The translations under genes and the position numbers were made by a program. The notes beneath the pieces are model-generated. The model had not been told where the DNA came from and did not search any database. It saw only the letters and a program-made list of their open reading frames with translations. 64,000 nucleotides of DNA from Streptomyces sp. I6 (GTDB lineage: Bacteria; Actinomycetota; Actinomycetes; Streptomycetales; Streptomycetaceae): positions 5,118,501-5,182,500 of the forward strand of contig RHDP01000001.1 in the NCBI GenBank assembly GCA_003725745.1, read 5' to 3'. Below are positions 40,230-48,800 of this stretch, piece by piece; the first letter of the stretch is position 1; every line of letters starts with the position of its first letter.

Positions 40230-41993
40230 ATGAGTGACGACACGATCCCGGAACTTACCCCTGAGCAGCAAGCGTCCCAGGTGACCGAGCAGCAGACCGA
40301 GGACTCGGCCCGGATCGAGTCGGTGTTCGGCGCCACCGACGCCTATCAACGCATGACTGCGGTGATGGACGACATTGGATTCGGTATACGGGGCAGCCTT
40401 TTCGGGAGGACCGACTTCGAGGGCGTTGACCTCAACGCGATGCTTGACCTGCTGGAGGGTTCCAACCCCTCCGACCTGGAGAATGCGGGTAAGGAGCTCG
40501 GCAAGGCGAGGGACGCACTCAATGCCGCGGCACAGGAACTCGACGATTACGTCAAGCGGGTTCACTGGGAGGGCGAATCCGGCGGGGAGTTCCGCAGATA
40601 CGGCACTGAGCTGGCCAAGTACGCGTGGTCCCTGGGGTCGTTCGCCAACAGTGTCAGCACTCAGATGGAGGTCGCCAGCACCGGCCTGACATCCGTGCGC
40701 AGCGCGAAGCCTCCACGAGACGGAAGACTCGTTCGGAAGAGGGTCGAGGATTTCGCGATGCCCGAGCGCCGGGCGGACAACCCCGAGTATGCCGAGGCGG
40801 TGAGGGTCGAGGAGCACCGCCAGGAGGCCATCAACCAGATGAACCGCCTAGCGTCGTTCTACGCGGTGTCGGAGGAGTCCCTGTCGGCCCAGGAACCTCC
40901 GAGGATGCCGAAGATGCTGCAGGCGGACGTACCTCGGCCGATTGGAGGAGCCAGGGATGCGGCGGCCGGTGCCGGCCCTTCAGGCGCAGAGGCCCCGGGA
41001 ACCGTTGCCCAGCACTCCGACCGTAACCAGGCACGCGGGCATGGCGTAGATGGTGTACTCCGCCCCGAAGTGCCCGGTGCGACTTCGGTGGCGCTTGAGC
41101 GGAACACGTCGATGGAGATCGACAGTGCCACTGCGCTGCAGGTTGCTCCGACCACGTCTCCCGCCCCCTCGACGCCGACGGCGACGGGAGCATCCGGCAC
41201 TCCGTCAGGTGTGGTGGGATCTCTCCCGCCCAGCTTCGGTGCTCCCGTCCGAAACAGCACGCCGCGGGTAGGTACCTCTGGTATCCCCAGGGCCGGCGGC
41301 GGAGCTGGCGCTAATACCCTCGGGCGCCCGGTCACACCGGGAGGTAGTGCCTCCTCAGGTCGCGCCGGCGCGGTGGGCAGAGCAGGCGTATTCGGGGCCA
41401 CTCCTGCCGGATCCGGCGGCCAGGGGGTGGCCGGACGTACTTCGAGCCCCACGGCATCAGGTGCAGCTCCAGGTCGCGCCGGCGCCACGGGTGCGACGGG
41501 CCGCCACGGTGAAGCCGCTGGGCGACAGGCCGTCTCTGGCCGTAACGGGGCGGGGCTCCCGGGTGGCAGCTCGTCACCTGGGGCACGCACAGGGCGAGGC
41601 GACGGCGTCGTCGGGGGCACACCGCAGCGCTCCGCCGCAGGGTCGTCGGGGGCACGCATTCCTCGCGGCACCGTCATCGGTGTCGAAGGGCCAGTGCCCG
41701 GTAACTCCTCGGCAGGACGGTCTCCACAGGCCGGGGTAGCCGGGGCGACCAGTGGCACCGCTCCTCAGCGACGTACGAGCAGGGGCACGCAGGGTGGCAA
41801 TGACGTCATGGGGGCACCGCGTGACGGGGCTCAGCCCCTCAGGCCGGGCGGCGCCTCGGGTGGCGTTGGGCAACGGCGGTCGCGTGAAAGGAATGGGGAG
41901 CGTGCCGAGTCTTCCCGTCCCGATTACCTCACCGAAGACGAAGAGACGTGGACGGCTCGACGGCGCGGTGCTGTTCCTCCGGTGGTCGACTAG
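40230..41993 (+). CDS. long WXG-type putative ESX substrate with C-terminal YxxxD tag
   Basis: A 587-aa protein. Residues 80-160 are helical with a WEG triplet (VKRVHWEGESGGEFRRYG), as in WXG100/PPE-like hairpins. Residues about 230-560 are Gly/Ala/Ser/Pro low complexity. The C-terminus is RPDYLTEDEETWTARR, containing YLTED (YxxxD), the form of the ESX secretion signal. I recall DYL-ED-ETW tails in other streptomycete ESX-linked proteins, but this was not searched. It lies 6 bp after the preceding helical gene and 24 bp before the second mycosin, suggesting one cargo operon. No enzymatic domain is visible. Confidence 0.78.
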   Translation: MSDDTIPELTPEQQASQVTEQQTEDSARIESVFGATDAYQRMTAVMDDIGFGIRGSLFGRTDFEGVDLNAMLDLLEGSNPSDLENAGKELGKARDALNAAAQELDDYVKRVHWEGESGGEFRRYGTELAKYAWSLGSFANSVSTQMEVASTGLTSVRSAKPPRDGRLVRKRVEDFAMPERRADNPEYAEAVRVEEHRQEAINQMNRLASFYAVSEESLSAQEPPRMPKMLQADVPRPIGGARDAAAGAGPSGAEAPGTVAQHSDRNQARGHGVDGVLRPEVPGATSVALERNTSMEIDSATALQVAPTTSPAPSTPTATGASGTPSGVVGSLPPSFGAPVRNSTPRVGTSGIPRAGGGAGANTLGRPVTPGGSASSGRAGAVGRAGVFGATPAGSGGQGVAGRTSSPTASGAAPGRAGATGATGRHGEAAGRQAVSGRNGAGLPGGSSSPGARTGRGDGVVGGTPQRSAAGSSGARIPRGTVIGVEGPVPGNSSAGRSPQAGVAGATSGTAPQRRTSRGTQGGNDVMGAPRDGAQPLRPGGASGGVGQRRSRERNGERAESSRPDYLTEDEETWTARRRGAVPPVVD

Positions 41994-42017
41994 GCGTAGG
42001 AAGGTACGGAAGACGGG

Positions 42018-43259
42018 ATGACAGCAGGATTGAGTCGTGCGTCAAGGAGAACCGGGTGGCGGGCCTTTGCGTGCGTTGTTGCCCTGGTCGTTGCGTATCC
42101 ACTCGTTTCAGCGCCGATCGCCCATGCGGCAGAGATACCGTCGGAACAATGGTATCTGGACCTCATGCGTGCTGAGGAGACTTGGAAGAAGAGCACAGGC
42201 GAGGGCATCAAGGTCGCTGTCATCGACACAGGCGTGAATTCCTCGACACCATCTCTAAGGGGACAGGTCGTGAAGGGACTGGACGCCACGGACGCGGCAG
42301 GCGAGGCCACGGACGACTACGACGGCCACGGCACCACGATGGCAGAACTGATTGCCGGCACTGGAGCAGGTGGAGGCCTGCGTGGCTTGGCGCCCGGCGC
42401 CAAGATCATTCCGTTTCGAATCGCAACCGATTCTTTCCCGAAAGACGTCAAGGTGAACGCGTGGGCGGACGCCGTCGCGATGAGGGCTGCTGCTGACAGC
42501 GACGCACATATCATCAGCGTATCGATTGGCAACGAGTTCCTTGAGGCCCGCGAAATGGAGGCGGTGAAGTACGCGCACAGTAAAGGAAAATTGGTCTTCG
42601 CTGCTGTAGGCAATACCGGAAACAAGGCAAATAAGCCTGAGTATCCCGCCGCCTACGACGAAGTCGTGGGGGTTGCGGCAATCGGCCGCGACGGCAAGGT
42701 CGCTGAATACTCCCAGCACGGTGACTTCGTGGATATCGCGGCTCCGGGCGCAGATGTTCCCCGATGGTGCGATTCCAGCTTCACCAGGTATTGCGAGGGC
42801 GGCGGAACCAGCGCCGCTACCGCTCTTGCCTCCGCCTCCGCTGCGTTGATCTGGTCAGCCCACCCGGACTGGACCGCCAACCAGGTTCTGCGTGTCATGT
42901 TCGACAGCGCGGGGCGCGGCGATGCGTGGAAGGACGACTCGAAGAGCCAGTACCTCGGCCACGGAGTTGTGCGCCCCAACGCACACATCACCCGCGGTAT
43001 CGGCAAGCCCGGTCCTCCAGACGTCAGCCCTCTGACCCACGCGGAAAACGGCGATGGCGCCTCCGCGGGCCCGGCTTCGCCTTCTGCGCCTACTGAGTCC
43101 CAGGAACCCAAGGGCGGCGGGGAGTCGAGCCCCGAGACGACGGGCTCTGGCAAGACCGCAGACGGCAGGTACCAGTTGGTCCTCATCGTCGGAACCGGTG
43201 TGGCTGTGGCGATCGCGGGCACGGCCTTCGCGGTAGTCCGACGACGGCGCGCCACCTGA
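42018..43259 (+). CDS. second mycosin-type subtilase (accessory)
   Basis: A 413-aa secreted subtilase with signal peptide (FACVVALVVAYPLVSAPIAHA). The triad residues are present: Asp in VAVIDTGVNSSTP, His in YDGHGTTMAELIAG, Ser in GGGTSAATALASASAALI, plus oxyanion Asn in VGNTGNKAN. A linker rich in Pro/Ser/Glu precedes a C-terminal helix (LVLIVGTGVAVAIAGTAFAV) and RRRR. Only moderately similar to the first mycosin by eye, it has visibly more A/T at third codon positions (for example 42400-42660). It may process the adjacent long substrate; the pairing is inferred. Confidence 0.9.
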   Translation: MTAGLSRASRRTGWRAFACVVALVVAYPLVSAPIAHAAEIPSEQWYLDLMRAEETWKKSTGEGIKVAVIDTGVNSSTPSLRGQVVKGLDATDAAGEATDDYDGHGTTMAELIAGTGAGGGLRGLAPGAKIIPFRIATDSFPKDVKVNAWADAVAMRAAADSDAHIISVSIGNEFLEAREMEAVKYAHSKGKLVFAAVGNTGNKANKPEYPAAYDEVVGVAAIGRDGKVAEYSQHGDFVDIAAPGADVPRWCDSSFTRYCEGGGTSAATALASASAALIWSAHPDWTANQVLRVMFDSAGRGDAWKDDSKSQYLGHGVVRPNAHITRGIGKPGPPDVSPLTHAENGDGASAGPASPSAPTESQEPKGGGESSPETTGSGKTADGRYQLVLIVGTGVAVAIAGTAFAVVRRRRAT

Positions 43260-43377
43260 CCGACTGGCTGAGCGACGAGTCCGTCGTGCAGCCCACTCTC
43301 CTTGAGCTTCGCCTTGCCGCTGCCAGGTGAGGCGTAGTACATCCAGCTACACACATACTTCAGAAGGGAACACAACT

Positions 43378-43731
43378 GTGTCACAGGGCCAGCGGCTTTC
43401 AGATCAGCAAGTCATTCAGCTCGAGAAGCAGCTCTCCGAGAAATTCAACTCGATCAAGGGTCAGTTGCAGCAGATTCAGGGCACGATCGACAGCCTTGAG
43501 GGCCAGTGGAAGGGTATCGGTGCCGGGGCCTTCAACGCGAAGCAGCAGGAGATCAACACCTCAATGGTGCGTCTCGGTAACATCCTCGCGAAGTTCATCG
43601 AGGCCATGAGCACTTCGAGGAGGATCAAGGACGGCACCGAGGACGACGTCCGCGCCGCCGTGCAGGCGATCAACGTCGACCTCGGTGCCGGTGGCAGCGC
43701 CGCCCCCAGGTCGGGCCTCGCCGGTCTCTAG
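43378..43731 (+). CDS. WXG100-family ESX substrate (EsxA-like)
   Basis: A 117-aa helical-hairpin protein. GTG 43378 follows AGAAGGGA. The first helix (QQVIQLEKQLSEKFNSIKGQ) leads to the turn GQWKGIGAGAF, whose WKG is the WXG motif. A second helix follows (INTSMVRLGNILAKFIEAM). It precedes a second WXG gene by 66 bp; such pairs are normally co-secreted heterodimers. No YxxxD signal is visible in this partner, consistent with the signal being on the other subunit. Confidence 0.92.
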   Translation: MSQGQRLSDQQVIQLEKQLSEKFNSIKGQLQQIQGTIDSLEGQWKGIGAGAFNAKQQEINTSMVRLGNILAKFIEAMSTSRRIKDGTEDDVRAAVQAINVDLGAGGSAAPRSGLAGL

Positions 43732-43797
43732 ACACCCTGAACTGCTTGACTTCGGCTGTCAGGGCCGAATCACCATCAAACGTGAGATGAGGGAATC

Positions 43798-44100
43798 ATG
43801 GGCATGAACTCGGGAGACGAGCTCGTCGTCAGGTACGGCGGCCTCGACTTGGCGGCGACCACACTCGGCAACCAGGCCAAGAAGCTCGAGGAAGACCTGC
43901 GAGAGATCAAAACGGCCATGGCCACCGTAGCCGCCGGCTGGGAGGGCGAGGCCCACAACGCCTACGTCCAAGAACAGGTGAAGTGGGACAAGGAGGCCGC
44001 GGACATCCACCGCGCGCTCATGCAGATCGGCCAGGTCGTGGCGAACGCGGGCGGCGACTACATGGGTGGCGACAAGAAGGCCGCCGGCTACTTCGCCTGA
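43798..44100 (+). CDS. WXG100-family ESX substrate (EsxB-like) with YxxxD signal
   Basis: A 100-aa helical hairpin, MGMNSGDELVVRYGGLDLAA, with the turn AGWEGEAHNAY supplying WEG. The tail GGDYMGGDKKAAGYFA contains YMGGD, matching the YxxxD/E ESX signal that in mycobacteria follows the second helix. As the partner of the preceding gene it probably carries the pair to EccC. A hairpin terminator lies 34 bp after the stop, ending the plus-strand substrate unit. Confidence 0.93.
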   Translation: MGMNSGDELVVRYGGLDLAATTLGNQAKKLEEDLREIKTAMATVAAGWEGEAHNAYVQEQVKWDKEAADIHRALMQIGQVVANAGGDYMGGDKKAAGYFA

Positions 44101-44133
44101 GGCGAGAGACCTTGACCGGGGACTCAGGACGCT

Positions 44134-44174
44134 GATCAGGGGTGGGTACGCGCGAGGGGTGCCCACCTCTGATC
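44134..44174 (+). terminator. terminator of the esx pair
   Basis: GATCAGGGGTGGGTAC (44134-44149) pairs with GTGCCCACCTCTGATC (44159-44174) at 14 of 16 positions and is followed by TTCTT. Confidence 0.75.
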
Positions 44175-44309
44175 TTCTTGCGTCAGCGCAGTAACCTGCC
44201 GACGCGGATGTCCTTTTCTCCGTGCGGTTTCACCGACTTCTTCAAGAACGGGAGAAAGTCCTGCTGTTTGCGGGCTCGCGCTCGCTGATCACTTCCCCCG
44301 TGGTGACGT

Positions 44310-44580
44310 TCAGTGCGGCGGCAGGTTCGTTGTGGCGTACGCTCTTAGACCGTCTTCTCTATGGTGAGGCGGACCGGCGATGCGCACGTCGATGAGTTTG
44401 CCGCGTAGCCGTTTCCGCGGGTGGAGCACGTCGTAGGCTGTGTCGGCGTGCAGGCGTTGGATGGGCTCGAAATGGCGGCCGCGGTGGGGGTCGTGTCTCG
44501 TTCGGTGGCCGGTGACCATGGGCTCCAGGGCTTCGTTGTCGTGGACGTTGGCGCCAAGAGCCGACGGACGAGGCGAGTAG
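44310..44580 (-). pseudogene. relict IS5-like transposase fragment
   Basis: In one minus-strand frame the translation reads ALGANVHDNEALEPMVTGH and then QRLHADTAYDVLHPRKRLRG and KLIDVRIAG. This resembles the DDE core of streptomycete IS5-type transposases (an ANxHDSxxLEP-like segment, then LHADKAYD.xHLRxWLR, then IxPRIAR). The expected continuation, with the final catalytic Glu in a GRHRWxxERT-like segment, is absent and the frame ends at 44310. Upstream coding is also lost and no terminal inverted repeats were found. It lies between the esx genes and the three-gene cargo group. The match is from memory of the family. Confidence 0.6.
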
Positions 44581-44694
44581 GCGCATTCCTGCTGCCCGTC
44601 AACTCCTGCACCGCAGGCACCTGTTCAGTAGAAGACTCCATGTCAGGAGACCCTGCCAAGTAGGATCAGGTAGGGCTGACGGAACCGTGAGACG

Positions 44695-45342
44695 CTAGCC
44701 GGACAACTTGGAGGGAAGGTCGCACTTCGCCTTCGCATGGGAGAATCCCGCCGCGCTGGTCGCCAGATCGATCAACTCCTGGCGAATGTTGGGTTCACTC
44801 GATTCAGCCTGGCTCTTCAAGTCGACAATGACGCTAAGACTGTACACCCCGCCCGGAATCCGTCCAGGCGATGCGCAAGGCACCAGGACGGCTGCCTTGC
44901 CAGCCGCGGTCGCGCCTGCGGTGCCTGCGTTGAAGCTCTTGATGTGGGATTCCCGAGCGTCGAGCGCTGTCGTCGCCCAGTTGCGGACGTCGGAAGGCGT
45001 ACTTTCTAGTGTCTCCGTGAGGATCATCTCGGTCCTGGCGGTGAGCAGAAGATGGTCCTCGCCCCAAACGAGACAGTCGGCGGTGTAACTCGAACTCTCC
45101 GACATGATGTCCCTGCCGCTCAACCTGTCATCGAATCTGTACACGGGATCGCTCGGTAGCGAGGCCTTCAGCGCGGGGATCACCTTTGCTGATCTGCCGA
45201 GGGATTCGCAGACGTCACTCGCTCTGATTTCTCCGCGCCGCTCAAACGGCGGAAGTCCGAACGCGTAAACTGCGACCGCAGACGAGGCGACGGCCAGCAG
45301 TGCCGCGAGTGGGATCACGACTTTTTTTGGTGTGGCAATCAC
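44695..45342 (-). CDS. secreted or membrane-anchored protein of unknown function, ESX cargo region
   Basis: A 215-aa protein with a single N-terminal hydrophobic segment (VVIPLAALLAVASSAVAVYAFG), either a signal peptide or an anchor. The extracytoplasmic part has a few Cys residues (DVCESLGR, DCLVWGED, VPCASPGR, AKCDLPSK), possibly disulphides. No known domain is recognised; the pattern resembles many small streptomycete exported proteins encoded near ESX cargo. ATG 45342 lies 3 bp after the stop of the 771-aa protein gene, so it is co-transcribed as the last of three genes. Confidence 0.8.
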   Translation of the reverse strand: MIATPKKVVIPLAALLAVASSAVAVYAFGLPPFERRGEIRASDVCESLGRSAKVIPALKASLPSDPVYRFDDRLSGRDIMSESSSYTADCLVWGEDHLLLTARTEMILTETLESTPSDVRNWATTALDARESHIKSFNAGTAGATAAGKAAVLVPCASPGRIPGGVYSLSVIVDLKSQAESSEPNIRQELIDLATSAAGFSHAKAKCDLPSKLSG

Positions 45343-45345
45343 GAG

Positions 45346-47661
45346 TCATTCCTCCTTGGTGTCGAGTTGCCGAGGAACGCCCTGACCTTCGATGAAACTA
45401 TCGAGGTTACTCTGGGCGTTGTTGAAGCCCTCTTCTGCCGCGGTTGCGGCTGCGGACACAATGTGGGGCGAAGGGTTCGCAGTGCTCTCGCCGGCCTTTT
45501 GGGCAGCAGTCTCCACGAGCATGTAGGTGGAGTTCCTGGTATTTTCAATCTCTTGCCCGTTGCCGTAGATGACTTCGCCCGAACTGTCCCTCAAGAGCCC
45601 CTCGGTGATGCTGCCGAGGATTTCATCTGCAGCAGTGCCAGCCACATCTCCGGCCACAACACCACCTGGCCCGACCAAGGGTGCGGTACCGAGCCCGACT
45701 CCGATGCCGATGCCCGTCCCGATCCATGTGCTTGTTGTTTGGATGGCGTCATTGAACTCCTGGTCCTTGGCGCCTCCGTCCAGCTCGTTGGCGTAGGCGC
45801 GTCCGGCCCCGATAGTCCCTTCGATTTCCCCTGCGATTCTTCCGATATCCTCGATCGTCTTCTTCAGATTCTCGCTCTCGGCGAAATTCTTGTCGGGAAG
45901 GTATGCGTCCGGATGAGCGAAGTGATACTCCATCAGGGATGTGGTGTAGATCGCTAGTCCTGCGTTAACGGCCGCGTACCCGTCCGGTTTTTGGCCGACC
46001 GTGTAGAGGAATCGAGTGACATCCACTTCATCCAGCTTTGCAACAGATCCGGCCACAGGGAAGAGGTCTGCTTCCCGTCTCTCGCCCGGATGCAGCCCTC
46101 TATGGACGTCAGGCATGTACTCGGCGGCAATCTGACCAAGGCTGTCTGACATGTATCCGTACTTAGTCAGGCGCTCGGGATTCTCCGAAACCGAAGTGAA
46201 GAGCCTCTCCACCAGCTTAGCCTGTCCGGAATTATGGGCCGGCGTGTCCTGAGTGGGCATTTCGCCGGCTGGATGGCCAGTCGTAGCCGCCTCCAAGGCG
46301 AGCGCCAAGTTGTTGCGGCCCGCGATGCTTTCCTCGCCTCTGTCGTCCCTCTCCAGCGGCCAGTCACGTTCTTCGAACAGGTAATTGAAGTTGCTGAGGC
46401 CGACCTTGCCCTTGTTGCCGTCGCCGTCCGTGTCACGTAGGAATTCGTGATCCTCGTCCTTTGTGACGAAGGAATCGTTGAAGAAGTCGGTTGCAGCGCG
46501 GGGGCTGTTGGAGAGTGCTTTCATGAAGCCGATCATCGGATCCGAGCCGGAGTCCGTACCGGTCCGGTTGAGGTCTGGGTCCATGCCCATCTGCACCCAC
46601 ATCGCCGGCATGCGGCTTCCATTGGCACTGACCTTTTTCTCAGTCTCTATGAGCGCTGAGCCGTAGTCCTTCAAGAATTGGTCCTCAAAGTTCCCCCAAC
46701 GCATGAGGTTGCTCATGACCTGGAAGCCCATAATTCCGTGCCTGCCGACGGTCTGGCTGCCCAGATCGGTCACCTCGTGTTTCCACCGGGACATCTCGGG
46801 TGTGTCTGCCTGAGTTGCCGTGGCCAGTGTGAGGCTGAGATGCTTCTGCAGTTCGTCGTACTGCTCGCGCCTGTCCAAGAAGAGTTCCCTGTTCTGGTAG
46901 GGTGCGTTGATTCCTGCCCAGAACTCCAAGGTCCCTTTGGCGTCGAGTGTCTTGGCGAAGTGCTCGGCGAACATCTCGTCACCGACGTATTTCTCGAGTC
47001 CAGCGTTCAGTTCATCGAACTCCTTAACCGTCAAGTCCTCCGTGCTCTTCTTGGCAAGCGAGGCAAGTCGCTCCGCATCTTCGAGGGATGCGATCGCGGA
47101 GTCCCGATCCTTTTGGTTTACGCCAGCGAATCCGTAGTCGGTGAGGTCGACGAGTGCCGTCAGAACCCTGGTCGCGGAACTGTCGCTCTGGGTCGCGCCG
47201 TCGAGGATTCTCTGCACCTCATCCCGCAGTGCCGCCACATCCGCGTCGGTGTGACGGGGGAGGCTTGTCCCCTGCGCGGCCCGGTCGGGATGGATGTTCA
47301 TGCTCACCGTGAAGCCGCCGCCGGCTGTGGAGACGACGGTGAGGTTCTTCTCGAGCCCCCGCTCGATCGCGTTGTTCAGCTTGGTCTGGTAGTCCTTGAG
47401 TTCGCCGCAGGTGTCCCTCAGGATGTTGCGGATCGACATGGCCTGGGCGTGGGCGTCCGCGAACTCACCTGCTGTTCTTCCGATGAACAGCTTGGAAATC
47501 TTCTCGTTCTCACCGGCCCAGTTCGCCTTGTTCGCCTGTTTGCGCAGCCCGTCGTCGGCGTCCCTCTTCAGGATCGCAAGCTTGCTTGTCAGGGTCGTCC
47601 AGTCGGCGACGGATTCTTCGAGCAGGCCGAACCTGGCGAAACGCAGAGTCTCGAGATCCAT
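45346..47661 (-). CDS. large ESX-associated protein (DUF6571-like)
   Basis: A 771-aa protein beginning MDLETLRFARFGLLEESVAD. The first ~110 residues are helical with a WAG turn (ANKANWAGENEKISKLF) and FADAHAQAMSIRNILRDT, an LXG/WXG-like hairpin. TVSMNIHPDRAAQGT follows, then a long helical body. Near residues 650-700 a Gly-rich hydrophobic stretch (STWIGTGIGIGVGLGTAPLV) could insert into membranes. I recognise it from memory as resembling DUF6571, annotated without function in Streptomyces. Its codon use is less GC-biased than the core ESX genes. It is two bases downstream of the small helical gene and 3 bp upstream of the exported-protein gene. A secreted effector is plausible, but no enzymatic or toxin motif is visible. 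Confidence 0.78.
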   Translation of the reverse strand: MDLETLRFARFGLLEESVADWTTLTSKLAILKRDADDGLRKQANKANWAGENEKISKLFIGRTAGEFADAHAQAMSIRNILRDTCGELKDYQTKLNNAIERGLEKNLTVVSTAGGGFTVSMNIHPDRAAQGTSLPRHTDADVAALRDEVQRILDGATQSDSSATRVLTALVDLTDYGFAGVNQKDRDSAIASLEDAERLASLAKKSTEDLTVKEFDELNAGLEKYVGDEMFAEHFAKTLDAKGTLEFWAGINAPYQNRELFLDRREQYDELQKHLSLTLATATQADTPEMSRWKHEVTDLGSQTVGRHGIMGFQVMSNLMRWGNFEDQFLKDYGSALIETEKKVSANGSRMPAMWVQMGMDPDLNRTGTDSGSDPMIGFMKALSNSPRAATDFFNDSFVTKDEDHEFLRDTDGDGNKGKVGLSNFNYLFEERDWPLERDDRGEESIAGRNNLALALEAATTGHPAGEMPTQDTPAHNSGQAKLVERLFTSVSENPERLTKYGYMSDSLGQIAAEYMPDVHRGLHPGERREADLFPVAGSVAKLDEVDVTRFLYTVGQKPDGYAAVNAGLAIYTTSLMEYHFAHPDAYLPDKNFAESENLKKTIEDIGRIAGEIEGTIGAGRAYANELDGGAKDQEFNDAIQTTSTWIGTGIGIGVGLGTAPLVGPGGVVAGDVAGTAADEILGSITEGLLRDSSGEVIYGNGQEIENTRNSTYMLVETAAQKAGESTANPSPHIVSAAATAAEEGFNNAQSNLDSFIEGQGVPRQLDTKEE

Positions 47662-47663
47662 GG

Positions 47664-48170
47664 CTAGTCCTCGCCCTTCTCGTTCTTCTTGTTGTCGCCG
47701 TAGATCGTGTTCTTCTCGCCCGGCTCCCCGACGCGTTCGTCGAATCCGCCGTCCAGGGTGGCGATGCTGCTCAGCTGCCCGGTGATGTGGTGCTCGTCGT
47801 CCTGGTGGATCCTCTGCGTCACTCGCATGTGGTTCGAGATATGGGAGCAGGCGTCCCGGAGCGAGCCGAGCTGTTCGTCCCAGCGCTTGGCCACGTGGGC
47901 GAGCCCGGCCCCGAGGTCGAAGCCCTGGCGCTTGAGGTCCTCAGCGGCCTGGGAACTGCTGGGGCCGGCCACACGCGCCTCGTCCCACAAGCGGTTGAAC
48001 AGCGTGAACGCGTTGGTGCCGATCTTCGCGAGATCGGTTTCGGAGACGGCGAGGTCGCCGTAGGTGCCACCGCCCCCGCCTCCCTCGTCGGGCACCCGGT
48101 TCAGCTGCATCTGCTCCGGATGACGCCCGGCTGCCTGCGTCTTCAACCGCTCCCACTCATCCCATGCCAT
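47664..48170 (-). CDS. small helical ESX-associated protein, possible export partner
   Basis: A 168-aa protein, MAWDEWERLKTQAAGRHPEQ, with a Gly run followed by a helical bundle (TDLAKIGTNAFTLFNRLWDE, FDLGAGLAHVAKRWDEQLGS, SHISNHMRVTQRIHQDDE). This resembles EspC/WXG-like partner proteins. It is first in the three-gene minus-strand group. By analogy with LXG systems it could chaperone or pair with the 771-aa protein encoded two bases downstream. Neither a WXG nor a clear YxxxD tag is present. Confidence 0.78.
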   Translation of the reverse strand: MAWDEWERLKTQAAGRHPEQMQLNRVPDEGGGGGGTYGDLAVSETDLAKIGTNAFTLFNRLWDEARVAGPSSSQAAEDLKRQGFDLGAGLAHVAKRWDEQLGSLRDACSHISNHMRVTQRIHQDDEHHITGQLSSIATLDGGFDERVGEPGEKNTIYGDNKKNEKGED

Positions 48171-48800
48171 CGAGTGGCTCCTTTCCCCCGTGCGGCGCCG
48201 GCCGCAGCGTTCGTTGCCTCAACCTATTGAGCGTGCGCGATCACCTGCAAGAACCGTCCGAGACGCCAGTTGTGACGCGGTACGTGAAATGCCCGATCGC
48301 GTGGGCCATTTCGGACTGGCTGGGCAGCGGTGCCGCGGTGACCGGGACACATTCCGTTCACCCGTAGCGCTCCACGTCTCCAGGCTCGGAAACCAGGTAC
48401 ACCGAGGAGTCCACTCCCGGCCCCTTCGTGCAGTGGATCGAGGAGATCACGTCACGAACCCACCCGGCCGGGCACGTTGTCACGGCCGTCGGTCCCGCTC
48501 GTCTCGCGGACGCGCACCGCGGACTCGAGGTGGACGAGTGTCTCCGGGTGGTCCGGCCCGGTTTCGGGGACTCCTGCGAGGTGCAGCGGGCCGACCGCCG
48601 GCCGGCCCGGGGACGCTGCCCCGCATGCCCTGACCACCCGGCACGCCGCGGGCCGTGCAGGAGGCCGTCCACGGCTCATGGGCCTCCGGGTGTGCGACGT
48701 GCGGTGCCCTGAACCGCCACCGGAGCTTGCGGGGGGTGATGAACTCCGCGGAGGCGAGCAACGCCACCGCGAAGAAGCCGACGAAGACAGCTGCACCCGA
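48171..48800. other. 630-bp region with a possible decayed or frameshifted small gene
   Basis: Between the small helical gene and the EccC stop no intact gene is supported. On the minus strand 48767-48640 reads MALLASAEFITPRKLRWRFR and PHVAHPEAHEPWTAS. A different frame nearer 48452 reads ETGPDHPETLVHLESAVRV with normal codon bias, ending at 48452. They may be parts of one gene after eccC but cannot be joined by a single change, so no CDS is called. The remainder (48171-48450) shows nothing recognisable. Confidence 0.4.

Noticed and set aside
44421-44663. 80-codon plus-strand ORF beside the esx pair
   Set aside because: It is antisense to the transposase-like fragment and has no ribosome site or recognisable features.
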